From Candidatus Eisenbacteria bacterium (GTDB lineage Bacteria; Eisenbacteria; RBG-16-71-46; JACRLI01), in NCBI GenBank assembly GCA_016235265.1, contig JACRLI010000007.1:124001-188000 (forward strand): DNA of 64,000 nt. The letters run 5' to 3'. A program made the translations under genes and the position numbers. Positions 17,237-25,921 of this stretch are shown here, piece after piece. The number at the start of each line of letters is the position of its first letter. Within the stretch, counting starts at the first letter, position 1. The notes beneath the pieces were generated by a model. That model did no database searches. It saw only the letters and a program-made list of their open reading frames with translations, and was not told where the DNA came from.

Positions 17237-17283
17237 GCAGGGCCACGGGCCGCACCCCGACGAGGCCGAGAGAGAGGTCCCCC

Positions 17284-18084
17284 ATGCCCATCCCCATCCA
17301 CCAGGTGGACGCCTTCACCGCGGAGCCGTTCCGCGGCAACCCCGCCGCCGTCTGCCTGCTTCCCGCTCCTCGCGACGAGGCCTGGATGCAGGCGGTGGCC
17401 GCCGAGATGAACCTGGCCGAGACCGCCTTCCTGGTGCGCCGCGCCGACGGCTTCGACCTGCGCTGGTTCACGCCCGAGGTGGAAGTGGACCTGTGCGGCC
17501 ACGCCACGCTGGCCAGCGCGCACATGCTGTGGGAGACGGGGCTGCTGAAGCCGGGCGAGCCGGCGCGGTTCCACACGCGCAGCGGTCTGCTGACCGCCGA
17601 GCGGCGCGGCGAGGAGATCGAGCTCAACTTCCCGTCCACCCCGCCGCAGCCGGCGGACCTTCCTCCCGGCCTGGCCGAAGCTCTGGGTGCCACGCCGAAG
17701 TACACCGGGAAGAGCCGCTTCGACTACCTGGTCGAGGTGGCCACCGAGGCGGAGGTGCGCTCGCTCCGGCCGGACCACGCAAAGGTGGCCCTGGCGAAGG
17801 TGCGCGGCGTGATGGTGACCGCGGCCGCCTCCACCGCGGGCTTCGATTTCGTGTCGCGCTTCTTCGCGCCCGGCTCGGGCATCGCCGAGGACCCGGTCAC
17901 CGGCTCCGCCCACTGCTGCCTGACCCCGTTCTGGTCCGCGCGGCTGGGGAAGACGCAGATGATGGCGTGGCAGGCGTCGAAGCGCGGCGGCGCTTTGCGG
18001 GTGACGCTGGACGGAGACCGCGTGCGGCTGGGCGGGCGCGCGGTGACGGTGTTGCGCGGGGAATTGCTCCAAAGGCTGCGATGA
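17284..18084 (+). CDS. PhzF-family isomerase-like protein
   Basis: The 266-residue protein matches the PhzF/YddE fold family: IHQVDAFTAEPFRGNPAAVC at the N-terminus, MNLAETAFLV with the family's catalytic Glu (about residue 45), LRWFTPEVEVDLCGHATLA, and in the second half FDFVSRFFAPGSGIAEDPVTGSAHC (split by motif as FVSRFFAPG and EDPVTGSAHC). Family members isomerise or epimerise small metabolites, and the substrate here is unknown. GAGAGAGG precedes the ATG. It lies 47 bases after the DUF4159 gene and before the DUF4175 gene, an unusual interruption of that pair. A weak hairpin (ACGGG/CCCGT, 18085-18100) and a possible -10 TACACT (18116) follow it. Confidence 0.9.
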   Translation: MPIPIHQVDAFTAEPFRGNPAAVCLLPAPRDEAWMQAVAAEMNLAETAFLVRRADGFDLRWFTPEVEVDLCGHATLASAHMLWETGLLKPGEPARFHTRSGLLTAERRGEEIELNFPSTPPQPADLPPGLAEALGATPKYTGKSRFDYLVEVATEAEVRSLRPDHAKVALAKVRGVMVTAAASTAGFDFVSRFFAPGSGIAEDPVTGSAHCCLTPFWSARLGKTQMMAWQASKRGGALRVTLDGDRVRLGGRAVTVLRGELLQRLR

Positions 18085-18254
18085 CGGGTGATCCCCCGTT
18101 CCGCATCATCCGTAGTACACTGGTGAGACCCCGTCCCGGCCGGCCCAGACCTTCTCCGGGCCGCCGGGGGCCGCCACGGTACCCCCGACACCTGAAAGCA
18201 CCGTCCCACCTGCAACCCCATGCCGGGTACAGGCGTCCAAGGACTGAGGCAAAC

Positions 18255-21200
18255 ATGGGATTCACCGACAGTTACCGTCTATTCCTGGGCTGGCTCCGGC
18301 GGGAGCGCTCGCGGCACCTGGCCGCGCTGGCGCTCCACGGGCTGGTGCGTTTCCTGGCGGTGGCGGGCCTGGGCTGGCTTCTGGCCATCACGCTGGGGCT
18401 GCTGCCGCTGCCGGCGGTGCCACTGCTGGGCGCCGCGCTGGCGGTCACCCTGGCGTCCCTCGTGGGCAACCTGGCGCTGCCGCTGCTTCGCGCGCCCGGG
18501 CTCAGGGGGTTCGCGCGGCGGGTGGACCGGGCGTTTCCGGAGCTGAAGGACCGGACCATCAATGCGCTGGAATTGGGCGGGCAGATGGCGGAGGTTTCCG
18601 GAAGTGAATCGTCGCGCGGCGATTCCCCGGGGCGTGAATCTTCAGGCAGCAAGCTGCCCGACCTGAATTTTGAGCCGGCGTTCGTGGCGGCGCTGGTCGA
18701 GGATGCGCGGCGGCGGACCGGCGTCCTGGCGGTAAGCCCGGCACTTGCGCCCCGGGGGCGGGCGCGGTGGGCGGGCACGCTGGGCGCGGTCGTGGCCGTC
18801 ACCGCCGCACTCCTGATTGTCTCCCCGGACCGGTTCGGCGCCTCCGCGCGCCGGCTGCTGCACCCCTCGCAGGGACGTCCGGCCTTCGGGCTGCGCGTGC
18901 TGCCGGGCGACGTGACGGTGCGCCCCGGCGAGGACGTGCCGATCACGGTGCTGGTGCGCGGCACCACCGCGGCGGCGAGACTCCAGATTCGCGGCGATTA
19001 CGAGGCGTGGCGCGGGTCGGCGATGGAAGCGCACCCCGGCGCACCGGGCGACTCCGGCTGGGCCCGCCTGGGTGCCACGCTGGCCGGCGTGCAGCGCAAC
19101 ATGAGCTATCGCGTCGAGGTGGACGGCCACCGCTCGCCGGTCTACAACATTCGGCTGCAGGAGCCGCTCTCGGTGCTGTCGTTCCGCAAGCGCCTGGAGT
19201 TCCCCGCGTACAGCGGCCTGCCGTCGCAGGAGATCAACTCGGCCACCGGCGAGCTGGACGCGCTCAAGGGCACGCGCGCCACGCTGGAGATCGAGACCAG
19301 CGGCGACGTGGCCGCCGCCTTCCTGGTGCGCGGCGCGGTTCGCACCGCGCTGGAGCCGGTGGATCACCACCATTTCCGCGCCCGCCTGCCGCTCATGGAA
19401 TCCGGCGAATACCGGGTGCGGCTGGAGGAGAAGGGCGGGCTTGCGGTGGAAGCCGGACCGTACGCGCTGAACGTGGTTCCGGACGAGGCGCCGCGGGTCA
19501 CCATCGAAGAGCCGCGCACCAGCGGCTACTTCGAAACCGACTTGCACCTGCCGGTCGCCGCGCGGGCTGCCGACGACTTCGGCCTGTCCCGCGCCGAGCT
19601 GGTGGTGGAGGGCCCGGAAGGCCGTCACACCCGCGTGAACCTGCCGCTCGCCGCCGCCGCCCGACAGGCCGACCTGGCGCTGGACTGGGACGCCTCGCCG
19701 CTCAACCTGGGCCCGGGCGAGGGGGTGACGCTGTGGGTGGAGGTGCGCGACAACGACGCCGTCTCCGGCCCCAGGAGCGCGCGCAGCGAGACGCGCGCCT
19801 TCCGCATGCCCACGCTGGCGGAGATGTTCAAGCAGGCCGACGAGGAGACGCGCGAGCACATCGACGACCTGGCCGAGGTGAAGCAGCAGCAGCAGGACCT
19901 CAAGAACAAGCTGGAAGAGGCCACCCGCTCCCTGAAGCAGGCCGACGGGATGTCGTGGGAGAAGAAGAAGGAGCTGGAGTCCACCGTCGCACGCCAGAAG
20001 GAGCTGCTGGACAAGATCACGAAGACCAGCGAGGAGATCCACGAGTCGCTGGACAAGATGGAGGAGCGCAACACGTCCCGCGAGGAGCTGCAGCGCAAGA
20101 TGGAAGAGCTGCGCGAGCTCATGAAGCAGATGGACGGCGAGGATCTGCGCAAGATGCTGGCGAAAATGCAGGAGGCGCTCAAGAAGGCCAATCCCGAGGA
20201 CGTGAAGCGCCAGCTCGAGAACATGAAGATGTCCGAGCAGGACCTGGTCGCGGCCATCGAGCGCACCATCCAGGCCCTCAAGCAGATGCAGAAGGTGGCC
20301 CAGCTCAACGCCGCCGCGAAGCAGGCCGAGGAGATCGCGAAGAAGCAGAAGGCGGTGGCCGACCAGCAGGAGAAGACCGAGCAGCGCCAGCAGCAGGGCA
20401 ACTCCGAGGAGAAGCAGCAGGCCGCCCAGGACTTGAAGTCGCTCTCCGAGAAGCAGGGCGACCTCAAGAAGCAGACGGAGGAGCTGGCGAAGACGCTCGA
20501 GGGCCTCAAGAAGGAGCTGCAGGAGCAGTCCCGGCCCGCCGCGAACAAGATCGACCAGGCCCGCAAGGAGATGCAGGACAACGCCCGGCCGCAGATGGAA
20601 CAGGCCCAGCAGCAGATGAGCCAAACCAGCCAGATGCCCCCGTCCGGCCAGAGCCAGAAGGCGGGCGCGAAGCGCAAGCCTTCGCGCGCCGCGCAGGAGT
20701 CCATGCAGCAGGCGGCGCAGTCGTTGCAGCAGGCCCAGAAGCAGATGGAGCAGGACAGCAACGAGGAGCTGGCGGCGCGCGTGCGCGCGGCCGCGCACGA
20801 CCTGGTGGGCATCTCGGGCCGCCAGGAGGAGGTGGCCGGGGGAGCGGAGACGCCCTCCGAGCTGGCCCGCCAGCAGCAGTCGCTGGTGGACGGCACCGCC
20901 CAGGTGGCCGACCAGCTGCACCGCGCCGAGGAGCAGTTCGGACCGCTGCCGCCGGCCATCGGCAAGGGCATCGGCGACGCGCTGGGCCGCATGAAGAACT
21001 CGCGCGACGCCTTCGAGAAGGGCAACAGCTTCGCCGGCCGGGCCCAGGGCCAGGAGGCCATCTCGTCGGTCAACCGCACCGTGCTCGGCATGCTCGACGC
21101 GGCGAAGTCCATGTGCAGCGGCGGCAAGAGCGGCGGCGGCAAGCCCAAGCCCGGCCCGCAGCAGCAGATGAGCGGCCTGTCCCAGATGCAGCAGCAGGTG

Positions 21201-21716
21201 AACCGCGGCACCGAGCAGATGCTCCAGATGAGCCGCGGCGGCCGCCAGAAGGTCCAGCAGGGCGACCGTCCCGGCGAGAGCTCCCAGGAGATGGCCTCGC
21301 GCCTGGCCGCCGAGCAGGAGGCGGTGCGCAAGGGACTCGAGGACGTGATGCGCGAGGAGATGCAGCAGAAACGGTTGCTGGGCGACCTCTCCGACGTGGC
21401 CGACAAGATGAAGAAGATCTCCGAGGACCTGGCCAACAACCGGACCTCCGAGGAGACCGTGGACATGGAGAAGAAGATCCTCTCGCGGATGCTCGACGCG
21501 CAGCGCTCCATCAACCGCCGCGAGCGCGACCCCCAGCGCTGGTCGCGCCCCGGCGGGAACGTGGCTCGCGTGGCCCCGGGGGCCCTGCCCCAGGGCCTGC
21601 TCCAGCGCACCCAGCGCGCCGGCGCCGACCTGCTGCGCGACCGCAAGGATCCCGTGCCGCGCGCGTTCCTGCCCGCGGTGGAACAGTACTTCCGCAGCCT
21701 CCCCACGCCCCGGTGA
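18255..21716 (+). CDS. DUF4175-family membrane protein with giant Gln-rich coiled coil
   Basis: A 1,153-residue protein. Two N-terminal membrane segments (about 24-75) are followed by a soluble loop and a third segment (about 173-193, LGAVVAVTAALLIVSP). An extracytoplasmic beta region follows (about 205-510; VLPGDVTVRPGEDVPITVLV, TSGYFETDLHLPVAARAADD). Residues about 520-1060 are an almost uninterrupted, Gln/Lys/Glu-rich coiled coil (MPTLAEMFKQADEETREHID onward) with repeated LKQMQK, QQAAQSLQQAQ and MEQAQQQM patterns. This is the DUF4175 layout. The ATG at 18255 fits the first helix. The role is unknown; the context with DUF4159 and TPR partners suggests a large envelope complex. Confidence 0.85.
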   Translation: MGFTDSYRLFLGWLRRERSRHLAALALHGLVRFLAVAGLGWLLAITLGLLPLPAVPLLGAALAVTLASLVGNLALPLLRAPGLRGFARRVDRAFPELKDRTINALELGGQMAEVSGSESSRGDSPGRESSGSKLPDLNFEPAFVAALVEDARRRTGVLAVSPALAPRGRARWAGTLGAVVAVTAALLIVSPDRFGASARRLLHPSQGRPAFGLRVLPGDVTVRPGEDVPITVLVRGTTAAARLQIRGDYEAWRGSAMEAHPGAPGDSGWARLGATLAGVQRNMSYRVEVDGHRSPVYNIRLQEPLSVLSFRKRLEFPAYSGLPSQEINSATGELDALKGTRATLEIETSGDVAAAFLVRGAVRTALEPVDHHHFRARLPLMESGEYRVRLEEKGGLAVEAGPYALNVVPDEAPRVTIEEPRTSGYFETDLHLPVAARAADDFGLSRAELVVEGPEGRHTRVNLPLAAAARQADLALDWDASPLNLGPGEGVTLWVEVRDNDAVSGPRSARSETRAFRMPTLAEMFKQADEETREHIDDLAEVKQQQQDLKNKLEEATRSLKQADGMSWEKKKELESTVARQKELLDKITKTSEEIHESLDKMEERNTSREELQRKMEELRELMKQMDGEDLRKMLAKMQEALKKANPEDVKRQLENMKMSEQDLVAAIERTIQALKQMQKVAQLNAAAKQAEEIAKKQKAVADQQEKTEQRQQQGNSEEKQQAAQDLKSLSEKQGDLKKQTEELAKTLEGLKKELQEQSRPAANKIDQARKEMQDNARPQMEQAQQQMSQTSQMPPSGQSQKAGAKRKPSRAAQESMQQAAQSLQQAQKQMEQDSNEELAARVRAAAHDLVGISGRQEEVAGGAETPSELARQQQSLVDGTAQVADQLHRAEEQFGPLPPAIGKGIGDALGRMKNSRDAFEKGNSFAGRAQGQEAISSVNRTVLGMLDAAKSMCSGGKSGGGKPKPGPQQQMSGLSQMQQQVNRGTEQMLQMSRGGRQKVQQGDRPGESSQEMASRLAAEQEAVRKGLEDVMREEMQQKRLLGDLSDVADKMKKISEDLANNRTSEETVDMEKKILSRMLDAQRSINRRERDPQRWSRPGGNVARVAPGALPQGLLQRTQRAGADLLRDRKDPVPRAFLPAVEQYFRSLPTPR

Positions 21717-21718
21717 CC

Positions 21719-23365
21719 ATGCGCGTTCGACTCGCGGGGGGAATCCTCTCCGCCCTCGGGGCATGGGCTCTGCTGTCGGCGTGGCCCGCGGGAGCCGGTG
21801 CGGAGGATCGTCCACCGGCCGCGCAGGCGCAGCCGGCCCCGCCGCCGGTGATCCGCCGCAATCCCGTCATGACCCAGAACGACATTCTGCGCGCCGAGTC
21901 ACTGCTCATGGTGCGCCAGTACGAGCAGGCCTACCCGCTCTTCCAGCAGCTCCACCGCGACCTGCCCGAGGACGGGCGCGTCACCGAGGGCTTCGTGCGC
22001 ACGCTGATGCCGATGCGCAGGTGGGCGGAGCTGGAGGGGCTCATCATCGAGGAGCGCGAGCGGCGCAGTTCCGCCGTGCTCTACGGTCGCGAGCTGGCGC
22101 TGGCCTGCCGGGCGCTGGGCCGTCCGGAAGTGGCCCTGGAGGAGGTCCTGGTCACCTGGGTGGCCTCCCCCGGCGACGCGCAGCTGCGCATGATCGCCGA
22201 CACGCTGCTCATGGAGGCCAACTACTCCGGGGGGGCGCTGGCGGTGGTGCGCAACGTGGCCCGCAAGGCCCCGCGACACGCCGAGTTGCGCATGCTGCTG
22301 ATGGATGCGCTGATGCTCTCCGGCCAGGGCGGGGAAGCCTGCCGCGAGGCGCTCGCTTTCGACCGCGAGACCAACGGGGCGGGGCGCACGCTGCTGGAGA
22401 TCGCGCGGCGCGCGGCCACCGCGCGGCCCGAGGAATCGCTGCGCGCGGCCGAGACTGCCATCCGCGAGTTCCCCAACACGCCCACTTCGCGCGAGGCGCG
22501 CGTGGTGCGCGCCGGCGTGCTGCGGGACACTCCGCGCTGGTCCGAGGCGCGCAAGGACCTCGAGGCGCTGGCGGCCGAGCCGGCCGCGGGCGCGGCGGGC
22601 GTGTCCGCGCAGGCGCTGCTGGCCGAGGCCGACCTGGCCCGCGATCCGGAAGCCGCCCGCGCCCGCGCCCGCGCGCTCGCCGAGCGCCACCCCGAAGCCG
22701 CCGAGGCCGCCGCGTGGATCGAGGGCGGGAGCTACTACCACCAGCGCCGCTTCGCGGAGGCGTGCGCCGCCTACTGGCGGGTGGCGGTGACCACCCGCGA
22801 CCTGGAAGCCCGCAAGCGGGCCCTGTGGAGCCGCGCGGAGAGTTTCTTCTTCGCCACCGAGTGGGACTCGGCCACCGCGGCGTACCGCATGGTGGCGGGC
22901 CTGTTCCTGCGCGACCCGCGTGCCGACGAGGCCCTGGCGCGCATGCTGCTGATCGCCGACGCCACCGAGGAGGGCGACTCCGCGTTGCGTGCCTTCGCCG
23001 GCGCGGCCTACGAGGCCACGCTCAATCCGGCGGCTGCCGAATCGCTGTTCGCGGGCATCCACGCGCGGCATCCGCGGGAGGTGGCGGGCCTCGAGGCGCT
23101 CTACCAGCGCGCCGAGCTGCGCCGCCGGAAGGGCGACCTGCCAGGCGCGCTGACGTTCTACGCCGTGTTCACCGACACCGCGTTGAAGAGCCCGCGCGCC
23201 CAGGAGGCGCTGTTCACCGCCGCCGAGATCTGCCGCGTCAACACCAGGGACAGCAGGCGCGCGCTCAGCCTGTACTCCGACGTGGCCGCGCGCTTTCCCG
23301 ACTCGTGGCTGGCGCCCGACGCGCGCAAGTGGGTGGAGAAGCTCTGCCGGGAGCTGGGTTCGTGA
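21719..23365 (+). CDS. Exported TPR/helical-repeat protein
   Basis: The 548-residue product has a signal peptide (GGILSALGAWALLSAWPAGAGA) and a short Pro/Ala linker. About 480 residues of tetratricopeptide-like repeats follow (e.g. LRAESLLMVRQYEQAYPLFQ, LALACRALGRPEVALEEVL, AALYEA-type pairs, ALTFYAVFTDTALKSPRAQE, ALSLYSDVAARFPDSWLAPD). TPRs act as protein-binding scaffolds, here in the periplasm. The start lies two bases after the DUF4175 stop, and its own stop overlaps the GTG of the next gene, so it is tightly coupled with both. It is a plausible binding partner of the DUF4175 protein. Confidence 0.85.
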   Translation: MRVRLAGGILSALGAWALLSAWPAGAGAEDRPPAAQAQPAPPPVIRRNPVMTQNDILRAESLLMVRQYEQAYPLFQQLHRDLPEDGRVTEGFVRTLMPMRRWAELEGLIIEERERRSSAVLYGRELALACRALGRPEVALEEVLVTWVASPGDAQLRMIADTLLMEANYSGGALAVVRNVARKAPRHAELRMLLMDALMLSGQGGEACREALAFDRETNGAGRTLLEIARRAATARPEESLRAAETAIREFPNTPTSREARVVRAGVLRDTPRWSEARKDLEALAAEPAAGAAGVSAQALLAEADLARDPEAARARARALAERHPEAAEAAAWIEGGSYYHQRRFAEACAAYWRVAVTTRDLEARKRALWSRAESFFFATEWDSATAAYRMVAGLFLRDPRADEALARMLLIADATEEGDSALRAFAGAAYEATLNPAAAESLFAGIHARHPREVAGLEALYQRAELRRRKGDLPGALTFYAVFTDTALKSPRAQEALFTAAEICRVNTRDSRRALSLYSDVAARFPDSWLAPDARKWVEKLCRELGS

Positions 23366-24696
23366 GGCCCGGGCAAGGGGATGAGAGCCCTGCGCGGGCG
23401 GGCGGGTCCGACCGGCCGGCCGCCCCGCGGTTCGGCGCGCGCACCCGGGCACTGATTTTCAGCGTGTTCCTGCTCCTCCCCGCGCTCCCCGCGGCCGCCG
23501 CGGTGCTCGTCCCGATGGACGACCAGCAGGTGGACCACCTGAAGGCCTACGGCCTGGCCTACTGGATTCTGCAGCAGGAGCAGCGCGTGGACTGGCTTCT
23601 TAACTACCGGGGGGGATCCTTCCTGGTGCCGGAGGAGTTCACGGGGCTGCTGCGCGAGGCGTCGCTGCGCGGGGTTACCGTGGAATCCGCCACCGCGGCC
23701 GACGTGGCGCAGATCCAGGCCACCATCGCCGAGAACAACATGGAGTCGGTGAAGCTGGAAAAGGCCCCCCGGGTGGCGGTGTACGTGCCGCCCAACACGC
23801 TGCCCTGGGACGACGCCGTCACCCTGGCGCTCACCTACGCGCAGATCCCCTACGTGTCGCTGTGGGACGAGGAAGTGCTGCGCGGCGACCTGGCCAAGTA
23901 CGACTGGCTGCACCTGCACCACGAGGACTTCACCGCCCAGTACGGCAAGTTCTGGGCCGGCTTCCGCGACGCCCCGTGGTACCACGAGCAGGTGGATGCC
24001 AACGAGGCCGTGGCGAAGCGGCTGGGCTTCCGCAAGGTCACCGAGCTGAAGCACGCGGTGGCGCGGAAGATCCACGCCTACGTGGCCGCCGGCGGCTTCA
24101 TGTTCGCCATGTGCTCGGCCACCGACACCTACGACATCGCGCTGGCCACCGAGAACACCGACATCGCCGCGGACATCTACGACGGCGATCCCGCCGACCC
24201 CGCGGCCCAGCAGAAGCTCGACTTCACCGGCACCTTCGCGTTCCGTAACTTCCGCCTGGAGATGAACCCGCTGATCGCCAACACCTTCTCGGACATCGAC
24301 TGCACCCAGGAGGTGATGCTGCGCGGGCCGGACAGCTACTTCACGCTGTTCGAGTTCTCCGCCAAGCAGGACCCGGTGCCCACCATGCTCACGCAGGACC
24401 ATGTGAACGCCGTGCCCGATTTCCTGGGCCAGAGCACCGCGTTCCGGCGCCGCACTCTCAAGCCGTACGTGACGGTGCTGGCCTCGGTGGAGAACACCGA
24501 CGAGGTGAAGTACCTCCACGGCCAGTACGGCCGCGGCACGTTCACCTTCTTCGGCGGGCACGACCCGGAGGACTTCCAGCACCAGATCTACGATCCGCCC
24601 ACCGACCTGTCGCTGCACAAGAACTCGCCGGGCTACCGGCTGATCCTCAACAACGTGCTGTTCCCGGCGGCGGAGAAGAAGAAGCAGAAGACGTAG
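23362..24696 (+). CDS. Conserved exported protein of unknown function (homologues often misnamed asparagine synthetase B)
   Basis: A 444-residue protein starting at GTG 23362, overlapping the upstream stop (GTGA). A charged leader of about 28 residues precedes a signal-like helix (LIFSVFLLLPALPAAAAV). The mature part has conserved blocks: MDDQQVDHLKAYGLAYWIL, VDWLLNYRGGSFL, PPNTLPWDDAVTLALTYAQI, YDWLHLHHEDFTAQYGKFW, GGFMFAMCSATDTYDIAL and HGQYGRGTFTFFGGHDPED. I remember close relatives in Bacteroidota and Ignavibacteria under the name asparagine synthetase B. The sequence shows neither the N-terminal Cys glutaminase nor the synthetase P-loop, so that name is not supported. The blocks look like a GATase-type or DUF4159-like Rossmann fold. 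It is coupled to the TPR gene. Confidence 0.72.
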   Translation: MRPGQGDESPARAGGSDRPAAPRFGARTRALIFSVFLLLPALPAAAAVLVPMDDQQVDHLKAYGLAYWILQQEQRVDWLLNYRGGSFLVPEEFTGLLREASLRGVTVESATAADVAQIQATIAENNMESVKLEKAPRVAVYVPPNTLPWDDAVTLALTYAQIPYVSLWDEEVLRGDLAKYDWLHLHHEDFTAQYGKFWAGFRDAPWYHEQVDANEAVAKRLGFRKVTELKHAVARKIHAYVAAGGFMFAMCSATDTYDIALATENTDIAADIYDGDPADPAAQQKLDFTGTFAFRNFRLEMNPLIANTFSDIDCTQEVMLRGPDSYFTLFEFSAKQDPVPTMLTQDHVNAVPDFLGQSTAFRRRTLKPYVTVLASVENTDEVKYLHGQYGRGTFTFFGGHDPEDFQHQIYDPPTDLSLHKNSPGYRLILNNVLFPAAEKKKQKT

Positions 24697-24718
24697 GATG
24701 AACCCTGGAGGGAGATCC

Positions 24719-25324
24719 GTGAACACGCTCATCCCGAACCATCCGGCCTTCGTCCACTTTCCCCTGGGGCTCCTGGCCGGGGCGTTCGTGTTCGAACTGC
24801 TGGGCCTGATCTTCAAGCGGCAGTCGCTCCACGACGCGGGGCGCGCCGCCCTGTTCCTGGGCGCGCTGGGCGCCCTGGTTTCCGTGGCCACCGGGCTGGC
24901 GGGCGAGGAGCTCCTGGGCGAGCCACAGCCGCCGCTGCTGCACGATCTGATCGAGCGGCACGAAACACTGGCGTTCATCACCGCCGCGCTGGCCGTGGTG
25001 CTGTGCATGTGGCGCATCGCCGTGCGCAAGCGCTACCGGGGGAGCACCCGCGCGCTGTTCGTGCTGGCGCTGGCGGTGCTGTGCGGGGTGGTCCTGTACA
25101 CGGGCCACATCGGCGGGAAGATGGTGTACGAGCACGGGGCGGCGGTCACGGTGGGCAGGCGCGCGTTCGGCTCCCCGCCGCTGCCCGCGGAGAGCCTCCC
25201 GGCGCCCACGGGGAGCCCGGCGGTCGAGGAGCGCCGGTCACCCGCGACGAGTCCCGCGGCCGGCGCGGCCGGATCCACGGAGAAGCCCGCGGCCGCGCCC
25301 GAGGGCGCCACCACCGGCAAGTGA
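24719..25324 (+). CDS. DUF2231-family membrane protein
   Basis: A 201-residue protein. The DUF2231 pattern is NHPAFVHFPLGLLAGAFVFE (the conserved HP..VHFP motif), three further helices (ALFLGALGALVSVATGL, LAFITAALAVVLCMW, ALFVLALAVLCGVVLYTGH) and the conserved GGKMVYEHG after the last helix. A Pro/Ala-rich tail of about 55 residues follows. The GTG at 24719 is chosen over ATG 24698 because GGAGGGAG lies five bases upstream of it. Relatives are predicted to bind a cofactor or metal through the conserved histidines (HP, H in the helix, H of YEHG); no role is established. Confidence 0.85.
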   Translation: MNTLIPNHPAFVHFPLGLLAGAFVFELLGLIFKRQSLHDAGRAALFLGALGALVSVATGLAGEELLGEPQPPLLHDLIERHETLAFITAALAVVLCMWRIAVRKRYRGSTRALFVLALAVLCGVVLYTGHIGGKMVYEHGAAVTVGRRAFGSPPLPAESLPAPTGSPAVEERRSPATSPAAGAAGSTEKPAAAPEGATTGK

Positions 25325-25331
25325 GGTCGCG

Positions 25332-25838
25332 ATGAGAACGCACGCCACCCTCTTCCAGGCGGTCCTGATGATGCTCTACTTCGCGTACGGGTCGAACATG
25401 AACTGGCCGCAGATGCAGAAGCGCTGCCCGGGCGCGAAGTTCCACTGCGTGGCGAAGCTGCCCAACCACCGGCTGGCGTTCCCGCGCACGTCCGTGACCT
25501 GGCAGGGCGGGGGGGTGGCCGGCGTGGTGGCCGACTCCGGGCACGCGGTGTGGGGCGTGGTGTACGAGTTGACGCAGGCCGACCTGGACAGCCTGGACGG
25601 GTACGAGGGCTACAAGGAAGGGCGCGCCGGGAACCAGTACACCCGGGGCACGGTCACGGTGCTCGACCGCGGCCGGGAGAAGAAGCCGCTGGAGGCGCTC
25701 GTCTATCACGCCGTCCCGACGGGAAGGCACTTCGCGCCCGGCGCGCGGTACAAGAAGACCATCGTGGACGGCGCGAAGCACTGGAAGCTGCCGGAACTGT
25801 ACCTGGAGGATCTCGAGAAGATCGAGGTCGCGAAGTAG
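25332..25838 (+). CDS. Gamma-glutamylcyclotransferase-family protein
   Basis: The 168-residue protein has the GGCT/AIG2 fold signature YFAYGSNM at the N-terminus, GVVYELTQADLDSLDGYEGY with the acidic catalytic position (Glu in DGYEGY), and EALVYHAVP. Enzymes of this family cyclise gamma-glutamyl amines to 5-oxoproline, or act on related gamma-glutamyl compounds. Start 25332 has GAGG upstream; an ATG at 25368 just before LYFAYGSN is the alternative. It starts eight bases after the DUF2231 stop, so both are probably cotranscribed. Convergent with the kinase gene. Confidence 0.86.
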   Translation: MRTHATLFQAVLMMLYFAYGSNMNWPQMQKRCPGAKFHCVAKLPNHRLAFPRTSVTWQGGGVAGVVADSGHAVWGVVYELTQADLDSLDGYEGYKEGRAGNQYTRGTVTVLDRGREKKPLEALVYHAVPTGRHFAPGARYKKTIVDGAKHWKLPELYLEDLEKIEVAK

Positions 25839-25921
25839 GTGCGGGCGGCGTGGGCCGGGCCGACGCCTCCGCCGGGGCGGGCCGACGGCGCCGCCCGGCG
25901 GGCGGGCGAGGTCACGTCGGT

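Noticed and set aside
18642..21815. 1,057-codon minus-strand open frame over the DUF4175 gene
   Set aside because: It is a Leu/Arg/His-rich antisense shadow caused by GC-rich codon bias; the plus strand encodes the membrane and coiled-coil protein.
23362..24696. Naming this gene asparagine synthetase B
   Set aside because: Neither the glutaminase Cys at the N-terminus nor the ATP-binding synthetase motif is present, and the protein is exported.
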